A stretch of 28,018 nucleotides of DNA from NCBI GenBank assembly GCA_038240295.1, contig JBBSDW010000022.1, forward strand, positions 1-28,018, given 5' to 3'. Under the pieces are notes generated by a model. It worked only from the letters and a program-made list of their open reading frames with translations. It ran no database searches and had not been told where the DNA came from. The DNA comes from JABDDM01 sp038240295. GTDB lineage: Bacteria > Bacteroidota > Ignavibacteria > Palsa-1295. Made by a program: the position numbers and the translations under genes. Of this stretch, positions 1 to 6,843 are shown piece after piece; the stretch's first letter is position 1, and every line of letters starts with the position of its first letter.

Positions 1-247
1 AAAACAAAGAGTTTAGTAGTCGCTTCTTGAGTCGAGTCTTAAGGGAAGTATATCGGGTGTCGGTAGAGGCGGCCTTATATAAAGAAGAGGAAGCTACCTG
101 ATCATTCTGAAACTCCCCCGACTTGAACCCATAATAGAGCTTGGAGATATTTTCTGGCGAATTTTTGTCAAAAACCTCATTAATGACCTCCAAATTAGGA
201 TCGCGGAGTTGGGCAACGACTCGGAGGATCTCGGGCAAATGATTCAT
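1..247 (-). CDS. Hypothetical protein, 3' part beyond window edge
   Basis: Reading the minus strand from the ATG at 247, the frame stays open for 82 codons to the window edge, so this is the N-terminal part of a longer protein. It begins MNHLPEILRVVAQLRDPN and is followed by a charged, probably helical region containing LYYGFKSGEF and, near the edge, the basic stretch SLKTRLKKRLLNSLF. There is no signal peptide or membrane segment. The composition suggests a cytoplasmic helical protein. The basic RLKKRLLN patch resembles the start of conserved hypothetical proteins in Bacteroidota, but I cannot name a family. No good Shine-Dalgarno precedes the ATG. The gene is divergent from the 54-residue peptide gene at 523, with about 275 bases between them. 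Confidence 0.6.
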   Translation of the reverse strand, partial: MNHLPEILRVVAQLRDPNLEVINEVFDKNSPENISKLYYGFKSGEFQNDQVASSSLYKAASTDTRYTSLKTRLKKRLLNSLF

Positions 248-295
248 GGGCAAATATTTTTATTCGTCAAATGATTCAGGATTTGACCAAAACCT

Positions 296-314
296 CTAAA
301 ACGGCGTGTTTTAG
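296..314. other. Short perfect hairpin in the divergent intergenic region
   Basis: CTAAAAC (296-302) and GTTTTAG (308-314) form a perfect 7-bp stem around GGCGT. It lies about 50 bases upstream of the minus-strand gene and 210 bases upstream of the peptide gene. It could be an operator-like dyad, but nothing else supports a function. Confidence 0.3.
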
Positions 315-511
315 CAGGTTGGCAGATCTCAGGCATTTCGGAATACAAAAATAAGTCAAAATTTCCAAATCCGTACTCGAATGATCTCGTAATTATATAT
401 GAGGCCTACTTCGCATGCGGAGCATGTCTTGGTATCCAAAGTTACTTCCAGGCGCCCAGTAAGCGTCTCGTAGAAAGAAACAGCTACTTCTAAGCTAAGA
501 ATCACATCAAT

Positions 512-518
512 AGGAGGT
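512..518 (+). promoter_or_regulatory. Consensus Shine-Dalgarno for the 54-residue peptide
   Basis: AGGAGGT lies five bases before the ATG at 523. Most genes in this window lack such a site, so the perfect match both decides the start of this short gene and suggests strong translation. Confidence 0.7.
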
Positions 519-522
519 TATC

Positions 523-687
523 ATGAGTCTGATCTATTCAATCCTCATCGCTCTGAATCTCATCGCACCGAATGCATCTGCAAGCCAGGTGCAGGCCGCT
601 TACAACGCAAATCAGGGTGCTGTGCAGAATGTTATGGTAGGTAACCCATCGGTTATCACAATTCCTGACATCGAAGAGAACAACTAA
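523..687 (+). CDS. Small hydrophobic-leader peptide, 54 aa, function unknown
   Basis: This is a 54-codon frame, ATG to TAA, behind a consensus Shine-Dalgarno. The first 20 residues (MSLIYSILIALNLIAPNASA) are hydrophobic and end in an ASA site that would suit signal peptidase I, although the usual basic residues at the N-terminus are missing. The remainder, 34 residues starting SQVQAAYNANQG, is polar with many Asn and Gln, has no cysteine, and ends in the acidic tail IPDIEENN. It could be a small secreted or periplasmic peptide, a peptide precursor, or a membrane-anchored microprotein. A possible hairpin terminator follows 13 bases after the stop. The nearest gene downstream on the same strand, the crystallin-like protein, begins about 615 bases later. 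I do not recognise a family. Confidence 0.62.
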   Translation: MSLIYSILIALNLIAPNASASQVQAAYNANQGAVQNVMVGNPSVITIPDIEENN

Positions 688-700
688 GAGATTTCGGCGG

Positions 701-731
701 CCCTGAAAATTTAATTTGATAATTTTCGGGG
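701..731 (+). terminator. Hairpin downstream of the peptide gene
   Basis: CCCTGAAAATT (701-711) pairs with AATTTTCGGGG (721-731), giving an 11-bp stem with one G-U pair and a 9-base loop, 13 bases after the peptide stop codon. It lacks a run of T, so it may be a weak terminator or a 3' stabilising hairpin. Confidence 0.4.
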
Positions 732-1183
732 CAGGTTCTAAAAATTGAGTTTCAAGCCTTTTCTGAGTTTTTGATTCAAAAAATCGGAAAAGAAGTTTTT
801 GCACCCGTGTGACGCATTGGTTTTGCGCTCGCTTGGGATTTTCCCATTTCGCCCATTCTGCCCACCACTTTTCCACACGCTAACTTGGTCTCAATCCCCC
901 GTTCCTGTCTGGATTCACCGATTTAGCTCGTTTTGACTGCTGCGACCCTCCCCTCGGATCTGCGAAAATAGTCCGAGAATCGTACAATTTCCCCATGTGA
1001 GAAAAAGGCTTCAACTGATTGTCATTTGGGGGGCTTGACATGCCATATTTGTACACGGAAGGACGACAAGCCGACCGAATAACGAAAGTGTAAGTTCTGA
1101 GATGAAGATTTTTTCTGGAAGTAACTTTGGGACCGGCTCCGTATCATTAATCATGGTTGGTACCTTTAATCCGTTTTCTGGCG
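732..1183. other. Non-coding stretch between the peptide gene and the crystallin-like gene leader
   Basis: No convincing gene is seen here. A long minus-strand open frame (876 to 538) runs through it, but it is antisense to the peptide gene and has no recognisable content. TTGACA at 1035-1040 could be a -35 box but has no matching -10. A 46-codon plus-strand frame at 1102-1242 has no ribosome site and overlaps the leader hairpins. Confidence 0.4.
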
Positions 1184-1253
1184 ACGCAGTGATACGGCAC
1201 TGCGTGGCTTTCTCACCTAACGGTGATCAGAAGTCGAACTGATTCAATTCGAC
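1184..1253 (+). promoter_or_regulatory. Three consecutive perfect-stem hairpins in the leader of the crystallin-like gene
   Basis: Hairpin 1 is ACGCAGTG (1184-1191) with CACTGCGT (1198-1205), loop ATACGG. Hairpin 2 is TCACC (1213-1217) with GGTGA (1222-1226), loop TAAC. Hairpin 3 is GTCGAA (1233-1238) with TTCGAC (1248-1253), nine-base loop. All stems are fully complementary and lie 50-120 bases before the ATG at 1303, which fits a structured 5' untranslated region. I do not recognise a known riboswitch. Confidence 0.45.
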
Positions 1254-1302
1254 AAGTAATTTTAATTGTAGTTTGTAAAGAAGCCATTTAATAGATACGA
1301 CG

Positions 1303-1938
1303 ATGACAACAGCGACACAGAGCACCACCCAGACCGAGCAGGTAAGTTTCCTGTTCAGCGAATTCTTGCTCAAGCGCTCGGATATCCAGAGGATGATCAA
1401 TAACATCCAGTCCCCGATCCTCGCAACCGGTGACGGACTCGCCGATCCGAACGTCGTCCATCTCTTTGATTCACAGGAAGCCTTCGAGGATTGGGCCCGC
1501 TCGACCCGCCTCGCAAGCAAGTTTGCAAAGATCGACGCCCTTGCCTCACGCATGCAAGCCGAACACCGCCTCGCTGGCGGCGTCGACAGCCCGGCAGTGC
1601 ACGGCAATGACGCTACGACCGTCGTCAGCAACCAGGATATGATCCTGCCGGCGAACGCAGAAGGTTCTGATACCTTGAACGACCTCGCAGTCGTCTATGA
1701 GGGTGCTAATTTCACCGGCCGCTCGCATGCAATGGGTGCAAGCGCAACACCGGACTTGAATGCACTTGGAATGTTAAACCAGATCGGTTCAGCACGTGTC
1801 TCGGGCATCTGCCTGCTCACGGATCAGACCTGGTTTCACGGTGCGCGTTTGTATCTCGTTGGTACGCCACTTCTTGAGGTCAGCGACCTGAAGGCGTGGG
1901 GATTCAACGCGAATGCAGCAAGCGCAATCGTGATGTAA
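1303..1938 (+). CDS. Beta/gamma-crystallin-like domain protein, 211 aa
   Basis: The protein has two parts. Residues 1 to about 125 are polar and helical, with no signal peptide, and I recognise nothing in them. Residues from about 128 to 211 look like a pair of Greek-key motifs of the beta/gamma-crystallin type. The first is VVYEGANFTGRSHAMG, with the typical aromatic-x4-aromatic-x-G spacing. The second is around WFHGARLYLVG, followed by DLKAWGFNANAASAIV. In bacteria such domains often bind calcium and occur in stress or secreted proteins; the exact N/D-N/D-x-x-S/T-S calcium motif is not obvious here, so calcium binding is unsure. The gene stands alone, behind a hairpin-rich leader and before a very strong hairpin. 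Its codons are rich in C-ending forms, which suggests good expression. Confidence 0.65.
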   Translation: MTTATQSTTQTEQVSFLFSEFLLKRSDIQRMINNIQSPILATGDGLADPNVVHLFDSQEAFEDWARSTRLASKFAKIDALASRMQAEHRLAGGVDSPAVHGNDATTVVSNQDMILPANAEGSDTLNDLAVVYEGANFTGRSHAMGASATPDLNALGMLNQIGSARVSGICLLTDQTWFHGARLYLVGTPLLEVSDLKAWGFNANAASAIVM

Positions 1939-2394
1939 GAAGCATCGGAGGTTTCTCAGGTGGCGCTTATTTAATCCTTAGCCGAAGCGCCCCTGAGAAT
2001 CCGACGATCGGCAGGGCTATCAAACGGATTTGCCCCCGTTATGCCAGGCTGAATAATCGCTCCTTTAATCCTTCAGATGAGTCTCTGTTTTGTTTTGCCG
2101 ACAACGCAGAAGGAACATTCGAACTGTGGAGCTCTTGTTGATTGACAATTGCCCTTAATCGATCTTTGACAATCACATCGATCATCAGCGGTTTGTTGCA
2201 TAACCACTGTCGGTCGATCTTAATCCAGACAAGTTCGCTTTTTCAGAAGTTAGGGCAGGGACCAGCGAGGCCTGGCCCTCCCTTTCTTCCGAGAAAGTTT
2301 GTTTCAGAGTGAGTCTCTGTTTAGTTTGCCAAAACTCAGAAGTCCGGCCTTTTTTAATCCTGGCCGGCAAAACGACACAACACTAAAACTGATC
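1939..2394. other. Gene-free stretch with recurring hairpins and a TTAATCC motif
   Basis: No supported gene is present. TTAATCC occurs at 1971, 2065, 2220 and 2354 (and TTAATC at 2155; a further exact copy upstream of the crystallin-like gene at 1166). Several copies fall in hairpin loops: the 14-bp stem at 1953-1999, CTGAA/TTCAG around 2065, and CCGGCC/GGCCGG around 2354. A related direct repeat starts GAGTCTCTGTTT at about 2079 and 2308. AGGGCAGG and CCTGGCCCT near 2250-2280 form another stem. Confidence 0.5.
1953..1999 (+). terminator. Strong 14-bp hairpin just after the crystallin-like gene
   Basis: TTCTCAGG-T-GGCGCT (1953-1967) pairs with AGCGCCCCTGAGAA (1986-1999), 14 base pairs with a single bulged T. 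The 18-base loop displays TTTAATCC. It begins 14 bases after the stop codon. There is no T tract, so it may protect the 3' end rather than terminate. Confidence 0.45.
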
Positions 2395-2426
2395 AGAGCC
2401 CATCCTACCGGTGGGCTCTTTTTTTA
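2395..2426 (+). terminator. Rho-independent terminator
   Basis: AGAGCCCA (2395-2402) and TGGGCTCT (2412-2419) form an 8-bp stem with a 9-base loop, followed by a run of T to 2425. This is a canonical plus-strand terminator, yet the nearest plus-strand gene stops at 1938. That leaves about 450 bases of possible untranslated or non-coding RNA before it. Confidence 0.75.
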
Positions 2427-2501
2427 TGTCCCGATTTTGATGAGAGCGAAGAATTTGCCTTCGGACTTCGAGGGCACCCTCTCAAAGTATCATTCTGAGT
2501 T

Positions 2502-2650
2502 AAATTTTTGCTTGAAGCGTCGGGGATGCCCACCATCCAAACCGTGTGGAGGGAAGCGCTGCTTACCTCTCTTTCTCTTAAGCTCAAAAGTAACCAAATC
2601 CCATTAGAAGGAAGCAGCGCTTCCTTCCACACAGTCAAATTTTTGCTTGA
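2502..2650. repeat. MITE/REP-like element: inverted repeat within a 14-bp direct repeat
   Basis: AAATTTTTGCTTGA occurs at 2502-2515 and again at 2637-2650. Between the copies lies an inverted repeat: the arm at 2544-2564 (GTGTGGAGGGAAGCGCTGCT..) and the arm at 2611-2632, which match with one mismatch over 21 positions. The direct repeats look like a target-site duplication around a short palindromic insertion, although the left arm is about 28 bases inside the left repeat. No coding capacity. Confidence 0.6.
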
Positions 2651-2700
2651 GCGAGATTCTGTCGGTGCTCTTTGAAGCTATCCGCAACCGGAACATTCGA

Positions 2701-2720
2701 GGTCGGGTTGAAAACCGACC
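2701..2720. repeat. GGTCGG/CCGACC hairpin, REP-like
   Basis: GGTCGG (2701-2706) and CCGACC (2715-2720) enclose an 8-base loop. It is followed by CCTACGTTGGG and, after about 20 bases, CCTACGTTTGG. It is just upstream of, or overlaps, the start of the next gene and looks like an interspersed palindromic repeat. Confidence 0.4.
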
Positions 2721-2782
2721 TACGTTGGGAACATAAATGCCTACGTTTGGTGTTTATACCTTACCAATTACCCATCTTATCC

Positions 2783-3184
2783 TTGAAGCTTCAGTACCTT
2801 TCTGATGCGTCCGGCAAATGCCCGCTGATTCGCTTATTCGATTTTAACACTGACGAGGCTGCGCTGCTGCTATGTTCTCTCGAAGCTCTGGCTTCGAAGA
2901 CAACCGATTCGCTTCTAATAAATGAATTGCCGTTTATCACCACGCTCGAGAATGTTGCCTTAACAGCGATGATCGATGAGCGCCCCCGAAATCCCGATTC
3001 AGAATTTTCGATCGTTGAAGGACCGCAATCGACTCCGCTTATTTGGAGAGCTAATCTTCAGGAGTGGCGACGAATTTGTGACTCGATCAGGCCGTTTGTG
3101 ATTGAATGCCGCCCCGACCGCTATGCCTGGCTTACCGACGATCTCGGCACGCAGGTGCTTATTTCTCCTTCCGGTACATGGTGA
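2783..3184 (+). CDS. Hypothetical protein, about 133 aa
   Basis: The frame is open from 2672 to the TGA at 3184, but its first part translates the palindromic repeat and looks non-coding. I prefer TTG 2783 (product starting LKLQYLSDASGKCPLIRLFDF), while GTG 2750 or TTG 2672 are possible; there is no ATG start. The product is cytoplasmic, alternating hydrophobic and polar, with clear coding character: DEAALLLCSLEALAS, then LLINELPFITTLENVALTAMI, and the C-terminal RPDRYAWLTDDLGTQVLISPSGTW. I recognise no domain. The neighbour on the left is a repeat region and on the right, 217 bases away, a head-GIN lipoprotein, so context gives no role. Confidence 0.5.
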   Translation: MKLQYLSDASGKCPLIRLFDFNTDEAALLLCSLEALASKTTDSLLINELPFITTLENVALTAMIDERPRNPDSEFSIVEGPQSTPLIWRANLQEWRRICDSIRPFVIECRPDRYAWLTDDLGTQVLISPSGTW

Positions 3185-3401
3185 ATTGCCTTTTATACGT
3201 CAGAATCCCTACCCCTCTCACAGCAAAGGTGCTCTGAGCATGAAAAAAGTTTATACACACACCACATGATCGATTTTTTCAAGTAGTCCATAGGGCTCAG
3301 AAGGTCGTGACAACACATGAAATATGAAACTGAATTCATTTTCCTTCGTATGAAAGAAAATCACGCTTCGAAGCATTTCCACCCAACTTAAGCCGATCGC
3401 A

Positions 3402-4142
3402 ATGATCAAATTGCTTCTACTTTTCACCGTTCTGATCCTTCTTATCACCGCATGTTTTCTCCCTATGGCCTGCGTAAAAATTTCCAGCGCATTTTTTCCA
3501 TCCGTCCAGGGATCTGGCAAGATCGTGACAGAAACCAGGACGCTCAAACCTTATAAAACGCTCGAGATCCAAACGGTCGCCGATGTCGAAGTGACGCAGG
3601 GTGACCTTCCGTCCTTTAGGATCGAAGGTGACGACAATATACTTGCTGTCATTCACGCCGAAGTCAAGGATAACAAGCTTATCATAAGCTCCGACCACAG
3701 CTATTCGTCGCCAAAAGGCGTTAAAGTGCGGATCACGGTTCCGACGCTGGAAGGTGTTGATATTGAAGGTGCGGGAAGTTTGAAGACGATGAATTCGCTC
3801 ACCGCCTCGAAGTTCAATGCCTCGATAGAGGGTTCGGGCGATATCGACGCGGACATCACTGCCGCGCACATCAAGTCTGAAATATCCGGCGCAGGAGATG
3901 TGACGCTCCGAGGGACCGCTGATTTTTACGAGGCGGAGGTTGCAGGCTCCGGATCGATCCATGCCTTCGATCTGAAAGCAAAGAAGGGCTCGATCTCAAT
4001 CTCAGGTTCCGGGGATGGCGAGGTCAACTGCAGCGAAGCTCTTGACGCAGAGGTCTCGGGCTCTGGAGAAATTTTCTACAAAGGCGAGCCGCCCGTCTTC
4101 AAAACTTCGATCAGCGGAAGCGGGAGTGTAGAGAGGAAATAA
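3402..4142 (+). CDS. Head GIN domain (DUF2807) lipoprotein
   Basis: The N-terminus MIKLLLLFTVLILLITAC is a lipoprotein signal with the lipobox ITAC, so Cys18 would be lipidated and the protein held on the outer or inner membrane facing out. From about residue 37 the protein begins the family pattern GSGKIVTETRTLKPYKTLEI, followed by many repeats of the type EGSGDI, SGAGDVTL, AGSGSIHA, SGSGDGEV and SGSGEIFY. These periodic SG-x-G turns form the parallel beta-helix-like stack of the putative auto-transporter adhesin head GIN domain (PF10988). The length, 246 residues, is usual for the family. The ATG follows a weak ribosome site, as for most genes here. The gene appears monocistronic. Its biochemical role is unknown in the family; cell-surface adhesion has been proposed. 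Confidence 0.85.
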   Translation: MIKLLLLFTVLILLITACFLPMACVKISSAFFPSVQGSGKIVTETRTLKPYKTLEIQTVADVEVTQGDLPSFRIEGDDNILAVIHAEVKDNKLIISSDHSYSSPKGVKVRITVPTLEGVDIEGAGSLKTMNSLTASKFNASIEGSGDIDADITAAHIKSEISGAGDVTLRGTADFYEAEVAGSGSIHAFDLKAKKGSISISGSGDGEVNCSEALDAEVSGSGEIFYKGEPPVFKTSISGSGSVERK

Positions 4143-4324
4143 GATTTTATAAGGGCGCTTTGTAAACGACTTCCGTTTTTAAGAAACAAGCATTGTGCTG
4201 GCGTTCAACATTTTTGAAGCAATGCGTGTTTGCAGTCCCAGAATTTGGATTTTGCGTCAACATGCGATTCGCCGAACGAGCCTACTGTCAACGAGCTTTG
4301 TTTCGGCAACATTTCTAAGCAACT

Positions 4325-6760
4325 ATGGCTAACGACACTACGAACTCAGAGATCGATCGGCAACCACTCAATCCTAACGAAGATCAATCGCCCTCTGCTT
4401 CCAGGCATTTGACGGTTTCGAGCCGCACGAAGCAAAACCGTGCGAGCTCGGTCGAAACGACACCGGAGATGGTCGAGAAGATCTACAAGATGATGGACAG
4501 GCGTCTTGCCGTCATTCGCGATCGCCTGAAACGGCCGCTCACGCTTGCTGAAAAGATCCTGTTCGGACATGTCGATGACCCGAGTACGCGGCCTCTGGAG
4601 GCCGGCAAAAGTTTCATGCGCCTGCGTGTTGACCGAGTCATTATGCAGGACGCTACAGCGCAGATGGCGATTCTCCAATTCATGCAGGCCGGGCGCAAGC
4701 AGGTTGCAGTGCCTTCCTCCATTCATTGCGATCATCTGATCCAGGCCTACGAAGGTGCCCTTGCCGACCTCAATCGTGCACTCGATTCGAATTACGAAGT
4801 ATATAATTTTCTCAAGACCTCGGCCGCAAAGTTCGGCCTCGGGTTCTGGGGGCCAGGTTCCGGCATCATCCACCAGGTCGTGCTCGAGAACTACGCGTTC
4901 CCTGGCGGACTCATCATTGGCTCCGATTCGCACACGCCAAACATGGGCGGACTTTCAATGCTCGCGATCGGGGTCGGCGGCGCTGATGCTGTCGATGCGA
5001 TGGCTGGATTTGCGTGGGAGGTGTTGCAGCCGAAATTGGTCGGTGTCAAGCTTACCGGCGAATTAAATGGCTGGACGGCGCCAAAGGATATCATCCTCTA
5101 CGTGGCCGGCAAGCTCACCGTAAAAGGAGGCACGAACCGAATCATCGAATATTTTGGATCGGGCTGCAAGACACTTAGCGCGACAGGCAAAGCGACCGTT
5201 ACGAACATGGGCGCGGAGATCGGTGCTACCACTTCTGTCTTTCCCTACGATGACAACGCCGCCGATTATCTTCGAGCGACCGATCGCGGCGACCTTGCCG
5301 ATCTTGCAAAAAATTACACCCACCTGCTCACTGCCGATCCCGAGATCGAGCAGAACCCCGAGAAATATTTCGATGAGATCGTTGAGATCAATCTCTCCGA
5401 ACTCGAGCCGTTGATCAACGGTCCGTTCACGCCTGATCTCATGCGGCCAGTATCGCAGCTCAAGAAAGATGCTGTCGAAAATCATTATCCCGAAGAGATC
5501 TCAGCCACGCTTGTCGGAAGCTGCACGAACTCGAGCTACGAGGATATTTCACGAGCAGCCAAGATCGCAGATCAAGCAAGTGCGCGCGGCATGAAAGCAA
5601 AGGTTAAACTTATCATCACTCCGGGATCCGCACAGGTGTTCGAAACGGTAAAGCGGGATGGATTTCTTGCGAGTCTGGAAGCCATCGGTGCAGAAGTGAT
5701 GGCGAACGCGTGTGGACCTTGCATCGGTCAATGGAAGCGCGAAGATGTAAAAAAAGGTGTTCGCAATACGATCATCAATAGCTTCAATCGAAATTTCCCG
5801 GGGCGCAATGACGCCAATCCGGACACGCTTGCCTTCGTCGCAAGCCCGGAAGTTGTGATTGCCTACGCGCTCGCTGGCACACTCGCGATCGATCCGATCC
5901 ACGATGAGCTGACTGCGGCCGACGGAAGCAAATTCAAACTCGATGCTCCACCGAAGGTTGCGGCACTACCTCCGAATGGGTTTATCGGTCGACGGATAGG
6001 CTATGTCCCGCCTGCGGAAGACCCAGAATCTGTGGATGTTCACGTACCAGTAGGCAGCGAACGCCTGCAGATCCTCGAGCCATTCCAGCCCATGGTCGAT
6101 GCAGAAACTGCGCACATGCCTGTGCTCATCAAGACGAAAGGCAAGACGACTACCGATCACATCTCCCCTGCAGGTCCGTGGCTCAAATATCGCGGACATC
6201 TTGATAAGATATCCGATAACATGCTCACCGGCGCAGTGAATGCATGGACAAATGAGATCGGTGTTACGAACAACGTCTTCACCGGCGAGAAGCATGTAAG
6301 TGTACCAAAGGTAGCGCGCGATTACAAAGCTCGGGGCAAACGCTGGGTCATTGTTGGTGATGAGAACTATGGCGAAGGTTCGAGTCGCGAGCATGCTGCG
6401 ATGAGTCCGAGATTCTTAGGCTGCCTTGCGGTAATCGCGAGGTCATTTGCTCGCATTCACGAATCGAATTTGAAGAAGCAAGGTATTCTTCCGCTCACGT
6501 TTGTGAATTCGGTCGATTATGAGCGCATCAAAGAAGGCGACCGTGTCTCGATCGAATATCTGCACGAACTTGATCCAGTCCGAACTATCAATCTTCACGT
6601 AGAGCACGCGGACAATACAACAGAAGTGATCCCGCTAAATCACAGTATGAATATGGAGCACCTCTCGTGGTTCCAGGCTGGCTCCGCGCTGAATCTCATA
6701 CGGATGCAGGAAGGACTCATAAGCAAGAAAGATGGCGCACTCGAAGGGCAGCCTGTTTGA
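4325..6760 (+). CDS. acn: Aconitate hydratase (TCA cycle)
   Basis: This enzyme isomerises citrate to isocitrate through cis-aconitate in the cytoplasm. It is of the mitochondrial-type aconitase family used by Bacteroidota. The 4Fe-4S cluster cysteines are Cys400 (GSCTNSSYEDI), Cys463 and Cys466 (ANACGPCIGQW). SDSHTPNMGGLSMLAIGVGG and FNRNFPGRNDANPDTLAFVASPE are family signatures. The swivel-domain active-site motif GEGSSREHAA has Ser686, Ser687 and Arg688, the place of the catalytic serine and substrate-binding arginine, and is followed by ARSFARIHESNLKKQGILPL. Members of the family usually begin close to the MVEKIYKMM at residue 49, so the first 48 residues, rich in Asn, Ser and Thr, are an extension; ATG 4469 is an alternative start. 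A clear terminator follows the stop codon, so transcription ends here. Confidence 0.95.
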   Translation: MANDTTNSEIDRQPLNPNEDQSPSASRHLTVSSRTKQNRASSVETTPEMVEKIYKMMDRRLAVIRDRLKRPLTLAEKILFGHVDDPSTRPLEAGKSFMRLRVDRVIMQDATAQMAILQFMQAGRKQVAVPSSIHCDHLIQAYEGALADLNRALDSNYEVYNFLKTSAAKFGLGFWGPGSGIIHQVVLENYAFPGGLIIGSDSHTPNMGGLSMLAIGVGGADAVDAMAGFAWEVLQPKLVGVKLTGELNGWTAPKDIILYVAGKLTVKGGTNRIIEYFGSGCKTLSATGKATVTNMGAEIGATTSVFPYDDNAADYLRATDRGDLADLAKNYTHLLTADPEIEQNPEKYFDEIVEINLSELEPLINGPFTPDLMRPVSQLKKDAVENHYPEEISATLVGSCTNSSYEDISRAAKIADQASARGMKAKVKLIITPGSAQVFETVKRDGFLASLEAIGAEVMANACGPCIGQWKREDVKKGVRNTIINSFNRNFPGRNDANPDTLAFVASPEVVIAYALAGTLAIDPIHDELTAADGSKFKLDAPPKVAALPPNGFIGRRIGYVPPAEDPESVDVHVPVGSERLQILEPFQPMVDAETAHMPVLIKTKGKTTTDHISPAGPWLKYRGHLDKISDNMLTGAVNAWTNEIGVTNNVFTGEKHVSVPKVARDYKARGKRWVIVGDENYGEGSSREHAAMSPRFLGCLAVIARSFARIHESNLKKQGILPLTFVNSVDYERIKEGDRVSIEYLHELDPVRTINLHVEHADNTTEVIPLNHSMNMEHLSWFQAGSALNLIRMQEGLISKKDGALEGQPV

Positions 6761-6787
6761 GTCATCGTTAATGCGAAGCAGACTTGG

Positions 6788-6824
6788 AGTGCTGGACGCA
6801 AATCCAGCACTTCTTTCTTTCTCG
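6788..6824 (+). terminator. Rho-independent terminator after aconitase
   Basis: AGTGCTGGA (6788-6796) and TCCAGCACT (6803-6811) make a perfect 9-bp stem around CGCAAA, followed by the T-rich tail TCTTTCTTTCTC. It begins 27 bases after the aconitase stop. Confidence 0.8.
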
Positions 6825-6843
6825 ATAATCGCGAGATAGCGGT

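Larger units (their letters stand above)
436..1130. repeat. 16-bp perfect inverted repeat pair (436-451 and 1115-1130)
   Basis: CCAAAGTTACTTCCAG at 436-451 recurs as its exact reverse complement at 1115-1130. The two arms bracket about 660 bases that contain the 54-residue peptide gene and its hairpin. There is no transposase inside. The arms could be ends of a small mobile unit, recombination sites, or two copies of a regulatory motif upstream of the peptide gene and of the crystallin-like gene. Confidence 0.55.

Noticed and set aside
538..876. Minus-strand open frame of 112 codons
   Set aside because: It is antisense to the peptide gene with a consensus ribosome site, and its translation has no recognisable motif or normal composition.
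1102..1242. Plus-strand frame of 46 codons (MKIFSGSNFGTGSVSL...)
   Set aside because: No ribosome site, overlaps the 16-bp inverted repeat and the leader hairpins, and has no recognisable feature. It cannot be excluded but is not supported.
1896..2607. Plus-strand frames of 81 and 102 codons after the crystallin-like gene
   Set aside because: They translate hairpins, repeats and a terminator; composition is not protein-like.
3417..3962. Minus-strand open frame of 181 codons opposite the head-GIN gene
   Set aside because: It is a mirror frame produced by the regular SG-x-G codon pattern of the real gene.
4346..6394. Several minus-strand frames opposite aconitase
   Set aside because: Aconitase is unambiguous; the antisense frames result from its codon usage and have no motifs.
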